64,000 bases of DNA from Winogradskyella psychrotolerans RS-3. GTDB lineage: Bacteria > Bacteroidota > Bacteroidia > Flavobacteriales > Flavobacteriaceae. The notes below the pieces were generated by a model. It searched no databases. It saw only the letters and a program-made list of their open reading frames with translations, and was not told the DNA's origin. The translations under genes were made by a program, and so were the position numbers. The stretch covers positions 1 to 64,000 of the forward strand of contig NZ_ATMR01000002.1 in assembly GCF_000427335.1 (NCBI RefSeq). Reading direction: 5' to 3'. Below, piece after piece: positions 46,013 to 55,472 of the stretch (within the stretch, counting starts at the first letter, position 1; every line of letters begins with the position of its first letter).

Positions 46013-48789
46013 TCAAAATAGATCATATCACCACCACCTGTTTCTCCTTTACTTCCCAAACTATTAAACTTATAACTTAAGCTTAACATGAAATACCTCC
46101 TTAATACGGTACTCTGTTTATCTTCAATATAATCTTGTGTAGCAATACGTCTTGCGTTTGTATTTTGATTTAGTAAGTCATAAACTTTTAGCGTAATTAT
46201 GGCTTTATCCTTAAACATGCTGTAGGCCAAAGTTGAATTCCAAAACCATGCGCTTTTCTGAAAATCATCAGCCACATTAGGATTATAATTAAAGCTGATA
46301 TCATTTCTCCACTCTAGTTTTTTAGGTAAAAAAGTTGCCGTTCTTAATCCAGCATTATGACTTGTAAATTCGCGATCTTCGAAAGCTGCAATATCATAAG
46401 CGTTGTTAGTGAAATTTAATTCGTAATACGGTTTAAACTCCATTACTTTATCCCAAATGAAATCGACACCGATTCTAGGTGAAACCGTTTTAACCTGACT
46501 TGCATATTTTACGTCATTATTAAAATTGATTCTTTCAGAAAAATTATAGCGCGCTCTAAACTTTAATTTTAGAGTCCTTAAGGTATCTAATTTTATATCT
46601 TTCGTATAATTACCCGAAAGACCATAATTATAATTACCATCTACATTTTCGTAAGTGGTAGTTCGCTTTAATGTTTCGGGATCTACAATCGTTTTTGAAA
46701 CAACTTGATTGTTAGTTGTGCTAGCATTCACATTAGCATAAAAACCAGTTCGTTTTTGCCAGTCGAATCCATTATAACCTGCGTAAAAACTGTGTCTGTT
46801 TGACGGTTCCAAGTTTGGATTACCAATAATAGTCTGTAATGGATTAGACACATCTTCATAGGCTTGCAATTGTCGTAGGCCTGGTGGATTATTATCTAAC
46901 CAATAACTCGCGTAAACAGATGCTTTTGGACTAAATCTATAATTAAACCTGTAATTGGCTTCTATGTTTTCAAATTTTCGTTCAACATTAAATTGTGGTC
47001 TTAACACATCTTCATTTTTTAATGTACGTAAGTTATAACCAAGGTTAAAGCGTGTATATAATTTTTCACCATTATAGGTTAACCCAAACGTTGGGATACT
47101 CCGAGAGTCTGTGTATTTAAAATCTGTACTTAAGTCTGTACTAAAATCTGTAAAACCTTGTGAGGTGTTATTATAATCATAAGTACTTTCCTTACTTTTA
47201 TCTTTATCTCTAGCGTATTCGTATTCAAAATTTAAAAAGAACTTTTTTGCAATAATGGGCAATCGGTAAGATAATTCTGTGGACACTCCATAACTGTTCT
47301 TTTCACCGTCTGTAAATTGATTACGATCAATCAGCTCTGGATTAGCGCCAAATACTTCGGTGTTCGAATTTAAAAAATCATCACTGTCTTGTTGGTTAAC
47401 ACTTGTCTCTATTTCCGCTTTAATAAAAGCCCCTTTATTACCGAAACGTTTTGTCGCAGAAATTTGATTAGAAAATTCCTTCGCATAACTTTCAACATTA
47501 GAGTTGACTTCAGACTGATTTGTTAACACTAAGTCTTCGTCTAAGGTCTCTTCGTTGCTATAATATCTCGTTCTTGATTTTGAATACCCAAAAGACGGCT
47601 GAATACTAATCATAAATGTAGAATCTGTTTCAATTTCAAATTCTAAATTAACCGAATGATTATCAGTATCATTATCTGACCTTGAATTAGAGTTGGTAAA
47701 AAAGCGGGAATCGGATAAAATGGTTTCACGCTGTGATGAGGATTCGTTTTCAGAATTACTGGACGCATAAAAATAATCTGCTGCTATATCTGTGTTTTTA
47801 CCAATAATATCTGCGTAGTTTACACCAGCATTTTGTGAGGTTGTAATCCCTTCTCCTCCACCAAAAGATCGACCTCCTATAGAAAACGAACCATTGCTAT
47901 TAAAAGAAACTCCACCTCCATTACCAAACATTTTAGAAATCTCACCAAAGCTAAAACCTGGCGTATTAATATTGTTCCCACCGACAAGAACACTAACTCT
48001 TCTATCATTATCAAAAAGATTAACCATACCTGCAAATTCGTAGCGATCATCTGTACCAGCACCTGCAGAAACACGCCCAAAAATTCCTTTATTATTTTCT
48101 TCTTTAATGGTAAGGTTAATGGTTTTATTCTCATCATCACCTTCTTCTCCTGTGAAGGCTTCCGATTTTGTTTTGGTATCTACAATCTGAATTTTTTCAA
48201 TAATATCTTTGGTTAAATTCTTAGTGGTAATGGTAGGATCATCACCAAAAAAGGGCTTACCATTCACTAAAATTTTATTTACTGATTTTCCATTAACCGT
48301 AATATTACCTTCCTCATCTACTTCTACTCCTGGTAATTGTTTCAATAAATCTTCAACGTTGGCATCTTTTTTCGTTTTAAACGATTTTACGTTAAACTCT
48401 AAAGTATCTTTTTTAATCGTTATCGGAGCTGTAGATTTCACTAGAACTTCCCCTAGTTGATTATCTAGAGGCATTACAATTGTGCCTAAATCGATTTTCT
48501 CTTTATCTATTGCTATTTTCTTAAAATATGTTCTATAGCCAACATATGAGACGTAGAAATTTAGATCTTTATCATAGGTTGAATTTTCAATTTTAAATTT
48601 CCCATCCTTATCTGAAATGGTATAGGTAACTACCGAACTGTCTTTTACACGCTCTAAATAAACGGTTGCAGATTCTAAAGATAACTCAGTATCCTCTGCT
48701 TTTAGTGTTCCTGTAATTTCGAATGATTTTTCTTGAGAAAATGATTGTAATGCAAATAAAAATGCAAAAACTAGAGTTAGTTTTTTCAT
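46009..48789 (-). CDS. Outer-membrane beta-barrel protein with CarboxypepD_reg-like domain (OMP_b-brl_3)
   Basis: A 926-aa protein with a signal peptide (ALQSFSQEK), a carboxypeptidase-regulatory-like domain near residues 22-105, a plug-like segment (DVEDLLKQLPGVEVDEEGNI type, near 145-165) and a large barrel. Glycine- and serine-rich loops lie near residues 270-320. It belongs with TonB-receptor-like proteins of the OMP_b-brl_3 group rather than SusC proteins; no SusD gene is adjacent. The substrate is unknown. Its stop overlaps the convergent TPM pseudogene by 4 nt. Confidence 0.88.
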   Translation of the reverse strand: MKKLTLVFAFLFALQSFSQEKSFEITGTLKAEDTELSLESATVYLERVKDSSVVTYTISDKDGKFKIENSTYDKDLNFYVSYVGYRTYFKKIAIDKEKIDLGTIVMPLDNQLGEVLVKSTAPITIKKDTLEFNVKSFKTKKDANVEDLLKQLPGVEVDEEGNITVNGKSVNKILVNGKPFFGDDPTITTKNLTKDIIEKIQIVDTKTKSEAFTGEEGDDENKTINLTIKEENNKGIFGRVSAGAGTDDRYEFAGMVNLFDNDRRVSVLVGGNNINTPGFSFGEISKMFGNGGGVSFNSNGSFSIGGRSFGGGEGITTSQNAGVNYADIIGKNTDIAADYFYASSNSENESSSQRETILSDSRFFTNSNSRSDNDTDNHSVNLEFEIETDSTFMISIQPSFGYSKSRTRYYSNEETLDEDLVLTNQSEVNSNVESYAKEFSNQISATKRFGNKGAFIKAEIETSVNQQDSDDFLNSNTEVFGANPELIDRNQFTDGEKNSYGVSTELSYRLPIIAKKFFLNFEYEYARDKDKSKESTYDYNNTSQGFTDFSTDLSTDFKYTDSRSIPTFGLTYNGEKLYTRFNLGYNLRTLKNEDVLRPQFNVERKFENIEANYRFNYRFSPKASVYASYWLDNNPPGLRQLQAYEDVSNPLQTIIGNPNLEPSNRHSFYAGYNGFDWQKRTGFYANVNASTTNNQVVSKTIVDPETLKRTTTYENVDGNYNYGLSGNYTKDIKLDTLRTLKLKFRARYNFSERINFNNDVKYASQVKTVSPRIGVDFIWDKVMEFKPYYELNFTNNAYDIAAFEDREFTSHNAGLRTATFLPKKLEWRNDISFNYNPNVADDFQKSAWFWNSTLAYSMFKDKAIITLKVYDLLNQNTNARRIATQDYIEDKQSTVLRRYFMLSLSYKFNSLGSKGETGGGDMIYFD

Positions 48790-48876
48790 GTGATTGATTG
48801 GTTGATTGATGAATAGCTGATTTAGAAACGCAAGAAAGCTAGAAATCGTATGAAATTTCTTAAAATTATTGTAAAG

Positions 48877-51313
48877 TTATCTTTTAAGGCTAAAATGACC
48901 TCTAAAGGTTCTACCATCTGGTAGTGTTGCAGTAAACCAATAGTCATCGGTTGGTAGTAATTCTCCATTGAGAGAACCGTCCCATTTTGGGTTCGAAGAA
49001 TTTATTAATCCCACTAGTTTCCCATAACGATTGAATATTTCAATACGTACATTTTCAGATAATTCTAGAGAAAAACCTTTAATTTGCCAAGTATCATTTA
49101 CAGTATCGCCATTTGGTGTGAAGAATTTTTGAAATCCTAAAACAACAACATCCGTTGATACAATTCCACAGTCGGCTTTTATATCTTTAACGTAAACTGA
49201 ATGAATTCCTGCTGGTACATTTTCAAAACTATTTGAATCTTGATATATACCGTTTTCGTCATCTAAGGCATAAACATAATCTCCATCTCCTGAAACCACC
49301 ACTGATATCGTATTATTATCAGATAAATCCGTAACATCAATCGTTTCAAAAGTTGCGGTATCTGATGGCAACACTGTAATTGTCCTCATATTAGTACAAC
49401 CGAAAGGTTTTGTTACTTCTACGGTATAAGTACCTGGAGCATTAACCTCAATAGTCATTGTCGTTTCACCTGTAGACCAATTATAATAAAAATTATTTGG
49501 AACATCATCCACTATACCTCCATTAAGTGATATAGTATCTGGAAATGTATTTGTACAATAAAAAACAGTTTCGTCTTCAAGTAGGTTTGGCAAATGTTGA
49601 ACATTTAAATTTACCTCTGCAATACTATAACAACTTCCATTTTGTTCTAATCTCGCAAAAATGATTTGATTATAAGGTTCAGTATTAGTAAAACTACTAT
49701 TCAATTGATTTTCTTGAAGCAATGCGTCACTATGTGTTTCATAATAGCCTAAAACAACAACATCTGATGCAAGAGAATTTAAAATTTGACTTTCTGCTAG
49801 TGTTAAGTCAAAGCTAACTAAGCCCATCTCGTTTAAATTGTCGCATTCATTTAAAACAGTATAACTTGAAACATTTGTATTTACAGATAAAAGTACTTCT
49901 GCTATTGCACCACAATCAGTTATAGTATTTAATATGTGTGCATAAACCACTTGATTATTGGTTAGATTGGTATAACTATCATTATCTAAAGGATTCGATA
50001 AGTCTAGTGTTTCAAAAAAATTAACGTCTAAATTATTTAAATCACCGTTGACAATAACATCGTTATAAGTACTAAGATTAAAATTAGAAATACCATCCAT
50101 TACATCATCCTCACATTGGCTAATCGTAATGTTATTGACACTTGGTATAGCATTTATGGTTATTGTTAACGGATATCGTTCTGTATTAGTTGTACAACCT
50201 GGCACAACTGGCAATAACCAATAGGTTGTCGTAGAATTAATATTTACATCATAATTTAACCCAACATGAATTGGTGTCATTGAAGTTGACGTTTCAAACC
50301 ACCAAACCTCTGAAGTTGAAGCTTCAGCCGTTAATGCAAACGTATCTGCCCCACAAACAGCAATATCATTATCCAAAACTCTTGGCATTATAAGTGTTGT
50401 ACTTGCGGATAAGCTAATATCAGGTTCATTAGGCATACCGCCATATTCAACAATATAGCCTTGTGGGTGATAAGGGTTATTGACATCTAGGTCACCTGAA
50501 TTAGCTAAATCATTCCATGCACCTAAGACTCCTATTGATGGATCTGTAATATGTGCATAATCTTCGTTACCTACATTATTAGGCTCATTATAATTCCAAA
50601 ATGCAAATTCATTATTGGGTGCACTCCCATTAGCGTTACCCTGCCAAAATACAGTACCTGCTTCCGGGCCTGTTACCCATTTCCATGTACCTTCAATTTC
50701 GGCATCAGAACCTCCAATCCATCCCGTTCCGGCACTTTGCTCACCTGCTAATTGCGATTCTTCTAGTGTTGTTAGTGTGGCTAAATAGCCTTGTAAACCA
50801 AAATAAGTTTGTTGTGCAGCAGCATCTCTAGCTTCTGTCCATGAAATTCCTGGTTCTGACACATAAAAATAATAATGCCCAGTACTTGGCAAGTAATTAG
50901 CGTCTCCTAAATTAATTGAAAACTGTCTATCTTGAGTAAATACCGTTTGCGTTGTATAAAAAACAACATTTTCGATAGCATTGTCAAACTCAGCAAAAGT
51001 TGCTGGCCCTGTTAAGGTTAAAAGACCCTCTACAGGATTCCAACTAGACGTAATATTAGGATTGATTCCTATTAATTCTAGAGTATCTTGTCCGTTCTGA
51101 TAACCTTCAGCTATTTGCACAAAAATCTCGGATAACGATGTATCTTCGGGATTAGGATCTGTAATCGCTACAGAACTCACTATTGCCGTTTGTGATTCTG
51201 GACAATACACTTGTTCGCCAGTAACGATTATTTCCGGAGGAAGATTTTGAGTAACCCCATAGAAATGACACAACCAGAAACATAAAATAAAATAAATAAC
51301 TTTATTTTTTCAT
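48877..51313 (-). CDS. T9SS type B cargo protein with a C-type lectin domain, frame broken once
   Basis: About 811 aa after correction. The long frame opens only at a TTG (51273). Removing one base from the six-base run at 51305-51310 joins it to the ATG at 51313 and supplies a signal peptide (MKNKVIYFILCFWL) that runs into GVTQNLPPEI. A C-type lectin-like domain spans about residues 150-300 (SWTEARDAAAQQTYFGLQGY, TGWIGGSDAEIEGTWKWVTG, FAFWNYNEPNN), with Ig-like repeats after it. The end has the type B sorting signal (FFTPNGDTVNDTW, IFNRYGKLV, KWDGSLNG, GHFSLKR). It should be exported by T9SS and face the surface, perhaps binding glycans. Confidence 0.87.
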
Positions 51314-51329
51314 AAAAAAATTAAAGCTA

Positions 51330-52634
51330 CTATTTTTTTCTCATATACACACTTACTGGAACACCATTAAAATCAAACTGCTCTCTTAATTTATTCTCTA
51401 AAAAACGCTTATATGGCTCTTTTACATATTGCGGTAAATTACAGAAAAATGCAAACTGAGGTTGCGGAGTTGGCAACTGCATAATGTATTTTATTTTCAC
51501 AAACTTACCTTTATTTGCTGGTGGTGGCTGATGCTCTATAATAGGCAATAATGCTTCATTAAGTACACTTGTCTTAATTCGCTTAGTTCTATTATTATAG
51601 ACTTCGACAGCTGTTTCAATAGCTTTAAAAATACGTTGCTTATTTAGTACTGATATAAAAACGATTGGCACATCCGTAAACGGTGCAATTTCTCGTCTAA
51701 TATGCTGTTCAAATTCTTTAGCTGTTTTAGTGTCTTTTTCAACTAAATCCCATTTATTAACAAGAATCACAATACCTTTTCGGTTGCGTTCGGCTAACCA
51801 AAATATATTTTGAACCTGTCCATCAAATCCACGATTAGCATCCAACATTACTAAACAAACATCACTGTGTTCTATAGCTCTCACACTTCGCATTACAGAA
51901 TAGAACTCTAAATCGTCCTTCACTTTAGTTTTACGACGTATACCTGCCGTATCCACTAAATTAAATTCAAATCCAAAACGGTTATATTTTGTATCAATAG
52001 AATCACGAGTAGTACCTGCAATATCAGTAACGATATAACGTTCTTCTCCAATTAATGCATTAATAAACGAAGATTTCCCAGCATTTGGTCTTCCAACTAC
52101 TGCAAAACGAGGCAACTGATCTTCCTCAACTTCTTCCTTTTCTGGCAACGCCTCTACGATAGCATCTAATAAATCTCCTGTTCCACTTCCGTTGATACTT
52201 GCAATCGCAAAATACTCACCTAAACCAAGAGAATAAAACTCAACAGCATCTTCTAGACGTTTATTATTATCGACCTTATTGACAACTAAGAACACCGGTT
52301 TTTTAACTTTCCTCAATAATTGAGCAACGTCTACATCCATTCCTGTAACACCAGTCTCAACATCTACCATAAAAACTATAGCATCTGCTTCATCAATAGC
52401 TAATTCTACTTGCTTGTCTATTTCTGCCTCAAAAATATCATCGCTACCTACAACGTATCCGCCTGTATCAATTAAAGAAAATTCTTTACCGTTCCAATCT
52501 GTTTTGCCGTAATGACGATCTCTTGTGACACCACTAACAGCATCAACAATAGCTTCACGCCTTTTTATTAGACGATTAAAAAATGTGGATTTCCCTACAT
52601 TAGGACGACCTACGACCGCTACTATATTGCTCAT
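51330..52634 (-). CDS. der: Ribosome biogenesis GTPase Der (EngA)
   Basis: A 434-aa protein with two tandem GTPase domains: GRPNVGKST near residues 8-16 with DTGGY near 57 and NKVDN near 118; and GRPNAGKSS near 180-188 with DTAGI near 229 and NKWD near 293. The KH-like domain follows ([20 protein letters not shown] near 383). It takes part in 50S subunit assembly. The T9SS cargo gene lies downstream. Confidence 0.95.
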   Translation of the reverse strand: MSNIVAVVGRPNVGKSTFFNRLIKRREAIVDAVSGVTRDRHYGKTDWNGKEFSLIDTGGYVVGSDDIFEAEIDKQVELAIDEADAIVFMVDVETGVTGMDVDVAQLLRKVKKPVFLVVNKVDNNKRLEDAVEFYSLGLGEYFAIASINGSGTGDLLDAIVEALPEKEEVEEDQLPRFAVVGRPNAGKSSFINALIGEERYIVTDIAGTTRDSIDTKYNRFGFEFNLVDTAGIRRKTKVKDDLEFYSVMRSVRAIEHSDVCLVMLDANRGFDGQVQNIFWLAERNRKGIVILVNKWDLVEKDTKTAKEFEQHIRREIAPFTDVPIVFISVLNKQRIFKAIETAVEVYNNRTKRIKTSVLNEALLPIIEHQPPPANKGKFVKIKYIMQLPTPQPQFAFFCNLPQYVKEPYKRFLENKLREQFDFNGVPVSVYMRKK

Positions 52635-52653
52635 TGATTTTTATTTAAGGCTA

Positions 52654-52661
52654 CAAAGATA
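52654..52661 (-). promoter_or_regulatory. Bacteroidota -7 box (TATCTTTG) for der
   Basis: A TAnnTTTG match on the minus strand 20 nt from the ATG, giving a short leader. No clear -33 TTTG. Confidence 0.4.
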
Positions 52662-52844
52662 CTATATACTTACGTTTTATAGTGAACTATTATTGACTTT
52701 TCACTGTATATCTTAAAACCTAATAAAACGAAATGAAAGTTAGCTTACAATATTGTTAACATCCTGTTGATAACAAGTATTAATTTAAGATAGATAGGGT
52801 TAATTTTTAGTATTTTTAATGCGTGTATTAAATAGGATTTTATT

Positions 52845-52852
52845 TACATTTG
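52845..52852 (+). promoter_or_regulatory. Bacteroidota -7 box (TACATTTG) for the LysM gene
   Basis: A TAnnTTTG match 134 nt before the ATG. The predicted transcript starts near 52860, just before the hairpin at 52870-52905, leaving a leader of about 125 nt. The -33 element is weak. Confidence 0.45.
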
Positions 52853-52869
52853 TAGTGCCAGATTTAGAG

Positions 52870-52905
52870 GTCTATTTCCCCAAGAACTGCTCCTTTCTTG
52901 TAGAC
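52870..52905 (+). promoter_or_regulatory. 5' leader hairpin of the LysM gene
   Basis: GTCTA at 52870-52874 pairs with TAGAC at 52901-52905, and CAAGAA at 52881-52886 with TTCTTG at 52895-52900, leaving a one-sided 6-nt bulge. A second hairpin (AACACAT 52943-52949 with ATGTGTT 52958-52964) lies closer to the start codon. Function unknown; there is no T tail. Confidence 0.35.
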
Positions 52906-52985
52906 TTACTTTTATTCATAACGGCAAAACACATTTCACGCAAACACATAAAAAACAATGTGTTATATTTAAATTACAAAAAATA

Positions 52986-55151
52986 ATGAGGAGATTTTTT
53001 ACGCTTATATTGTTATTTATTTTAGGCTCTAATCTTAGTTTCGCTCAAGATAATTATACAGATCATACTATACAAAAAGGCGAAAATGTTTATAAGATCT
53101 CTAGACAATATGGAGTAAGTGTCAATGCCATTTTTGAACTTAACCCAGGTTCTGAAGATGTAATTTACGCTGGCAGTACTTTACGCATCCCAAATTCTAG
53201 CAATACAAGTACCCCAACCTATAACACTGTTATTAACGATGACAACATCAGTAACTATGTTGTAAAATCGGGCGAAACAAAATCTGGTCTCTCTCGACGT
53301 TTTGGCGTTAGTATCAACCTCTTAGAACAACAAAATCCTCACATTATAGCGATGCTTCAGGCAGGTCATATTCTTAATGTAGACAAAACTATAAAAGAAA
53401 ATCCACGTACAGCAAAAAAAGGAGAGCACTATGTGGTAAAAGGTGAAACACTTTGGGGAATTGCAAGAAATAACGGTATTAGTCTTGCGCAATTAGAGGC
53501 TGCAAATTATGGACGTTTGTCCGAATTCTTACAAATAGGACAAACTTTAATTATACCAACTAAAGATTCAGAAAGTTCTACTGATGAAGGTTATTTAGTG
53601 CAACGAGGTGACACAAAGTTTCAATTAGCTAAACATTTTAACATGACTATAGCTGAGCTTGAAGAAAAAAATCCGCACACCGTCCCAATGTTAATGGCAG
53701 GTCACAGATTAAATGTAGATAACTCAGACGTAAATAATTCTGAAGAAATTCCGAACACAAATGAAGTTGCAATTACTAAAGTAGATTCTATAAACACTAC
53801 TAATGGCTATAAGAATTACGTCATAGAACCAAAAGAAACACTTTTTGGCTTGGCTAAAAAAGCAGGCATGACGATTGAAGATTTTACAAATCTAAATCCT
53901 AAACTACTGACGTCAGTTAATAATGGTGACATTATTAAAATGCCTATTAATCCCTCACAAACTATAGCGACTACAGATGCTGTTGATACTGTTGATACTG
54001 TTGATACTGTTGATACTGTTGATACTGTTGATACTAACACAAAAAATGCAACAACGAAAATTCACTCGAATAAAAACGAAGCTTTATTTACTAACTTAGT
54101 TACAGAAACGTCAACCGGACTGTATTTCTACTCTCCTTTTTCTAGTGAAGAGCTTGGTTCTTCAGAAGAACGACAGAAGATGATCAGCATCAATGCCGAT
54201 TTTCAAAAGTATATCGATTTTTTCCAAGGTGCTCAAGTCGCTATTGATTCTGCTAAAGCACTTAATCTCGATTTTGATGTTACGCTGATCAAGAAAAATA
54301 TTGCAAAATCAAAAATCACAATCGATAGTCCTCATAGTAAAAATGCTATTCTTGTCCCATTTATAGACAATAAGTCAAATTTCCCTAGTATTGAATCTAA
54401 CACTCCAATAGCTATAATTGATATTGAATCTAATTTAGTTTCGAAAGACAGCATTAATGTATACAGATCAATTCCTTCAGATACCATTCAAAAAACGAAA
54501 ACATTAAACTATTTAGCAAAACAAAATGCAAATGTTATTGTAATTAGTGACCTTAATAACGCTAGAAATAAAGGTTTAATTTTAAATGCAATCCCTGATG
54601 CTAAGTTCCTAAAAGTTGATAATGCAGGTTTTTTTAAATCTGACGCATTAAATAATGAACTGAGCACAGACAAACTCAACTATATCGTTTTTGATAGCGA
54701 AAAAACTATTGTTCTCCTCAATACAACTACAGCCTTGATGGGTAAATTATCTGATCATAATATTCAATTAGTAATGCTTGAATCTTCACTACTGCCAAAA
54801 CAAAGTGAGGTTTCAGATATGAGATTTAGAATTCTACAACTCATTTTTCCAGCAATTACAAATCCACAAAACAAAGAAGATATTACCGCTTTTGAAATTA
54901 AATACGAGGATGAATTTAGTTCTAAACCTTCGCAAAATGCCATTTTAGGATTTAATGTAACCTTTGATATTTTATTAAGGATTTCTCAAAACTCTTCATT
55001 TGAAGACATTATAAACACAACACTTTCAGAACAGCCCCATTTAAAGTTTGATTATCAAAAAACCACAGATAGAAACTATTCAAACACGGGTATCTATTTA
55101 ATGCAATATAATTCTAACGAAGGCATGATAGAACTTATCAATGGTAATTAA
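52986..55151 (+). CDS. Five-LysM protein with a periplasmic-binding-like C-terminal domain
   Basis: A 721-aa exported protein (signal peptide ends NLSFAQDN). Five LysM domains (about residues 24-68, 92-136, 148-190, 200-243 and 275-318), each with the (Y/V)xVxxGET and NP pattern, bind peptidoglycan. A (VDT)6 tract at about 333-350 links to a C-terminal half that reads like the ABC substrate-binding fold of LppC-like proteins. In flavobacteria such proteins often follow guaA; here the neighbour is der. The role is probably cell-wall related. The short leader hairpin and -7 box precede it. Confidence 0.85.
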   Translation: MRRFFTLILLFILGSNLSFAQDNYTDHTIQKGENVYKISRQYGVSVNAIFELNPGSEDVIYAGSTLRIPNSSNTSTPTYNTVINDDNISNYVVKSGETKSGLSRRFGVSINLLEQQNPHIIAMLQAGHILNVDKTIKENPRTAKKGEHYVVKGETLWGIARNNGISLAQLEAANYGRLSEFLQIGQTLIIPTKDSESSTDEGYLVQRGDTKFQLAKHFNMTIAELEEKNPHTVPMLMAGHRLNVDNSDVNNSEEIPNTNEVAITKVDSINTTNGYKNYVIEPKETLFGLAKKAGMTIEDFTNLNPKLLTSVNNGDIIKMPINPSQTIATTDAVDTVDTVDTVDTVDTVDTNTKNATTKIHSNKNEALFTNLVTETSTGLYFYSPFSSEELGSSEERQKMISINADFQKYIDFFQGAQVAIDSAKALNLDFDVTLIKKNIAKSKITIDSPHSKNAILVPFIDNKSNFPSIESNTPIAIIDIESNLVSKDSINVYRSIPSDTIQKTKTLNYLAKQNANVIVISDLNNARNKGLILNAIPDAKFLKVDNAGFFKSDALNNELSTDKLNYIVFDSEKTIVLLNTTTALMGKLSDHNIQLVMLESSLLPKQSEVSDMRFRILQLIFPAITNPQNKEDITAFEIKYEDEFSSKPSQNAILGFNVTFDILLRISQNSSFEDIINTTLSEQPHLKFDYQKTTDRNYSNTGIYLMQYNSNEGMIELINGN
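53982..54035 (+). repeat. In-frame 9-bp tandem repeat, six units of GTTGATACT
   Basis: Six perfect units encode VDT six times between the LysM domains and the C-terminal domain of the LysM protein. Unit changes would keep the reading frame and vary linker length. Confidence 0.9.
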
Positions 55152-55316
55152 AATCAATTACATTACTAATTCCTACAAGCATATAAACTGAGAATTATGC
55201 ATCTATAAATAGTATAGACCTAGGCAAAACAATATAATTTACAACTAAAATTGTAAAGAATAAAAACAAAAACTCCTTCAAACACCTAGTTTTAGCTAAC
55301 ATTTGAGACCAATAAA

Positions 55317-55346
55317 AAAACTACAAAACTGTAGGTTTTAATTTTG
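55317..55346 (+). terminator. Weak terminator after the LysM gene
   Basis: AAACTACA at 55318-55325 pairs with TGTAGGTTT at 55330-55338 with one bulge, followed by a T-rich stretch. The same T-rich end also holds the -33 element of the next promoter. Confidence 0.4.
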
Positions 55347-55374
55347 CTATGTAAGGGCTATTTACATATATTTG
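55343..55374 (+). promoter_or_regulatory. Bacteroidota promoter of the adhesin-porP-ompA operon
   Basis: TTTG at 55343-55346, a 20-nt spacer, and TATATTTG at 55367-55374 match the TTTG-N19/20-TAnnTTTG consensus fully. The predicted start near 55381 leaves a 90-nt leader that contains a perfect 6-bp hairpin (AGCAAG 55397-55402 with CTTGCT 55412-55417). Confidence 0.65.
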
Positions 55375-55472
55375 TTTTCCCTCGATCTCTCAATATAGCA
55401 AGACAAGAGAACTTGCTGTTCTTAAATATATGGCGTTGATTACAACAAAAGTAATTATTATAAATTTTTTTA

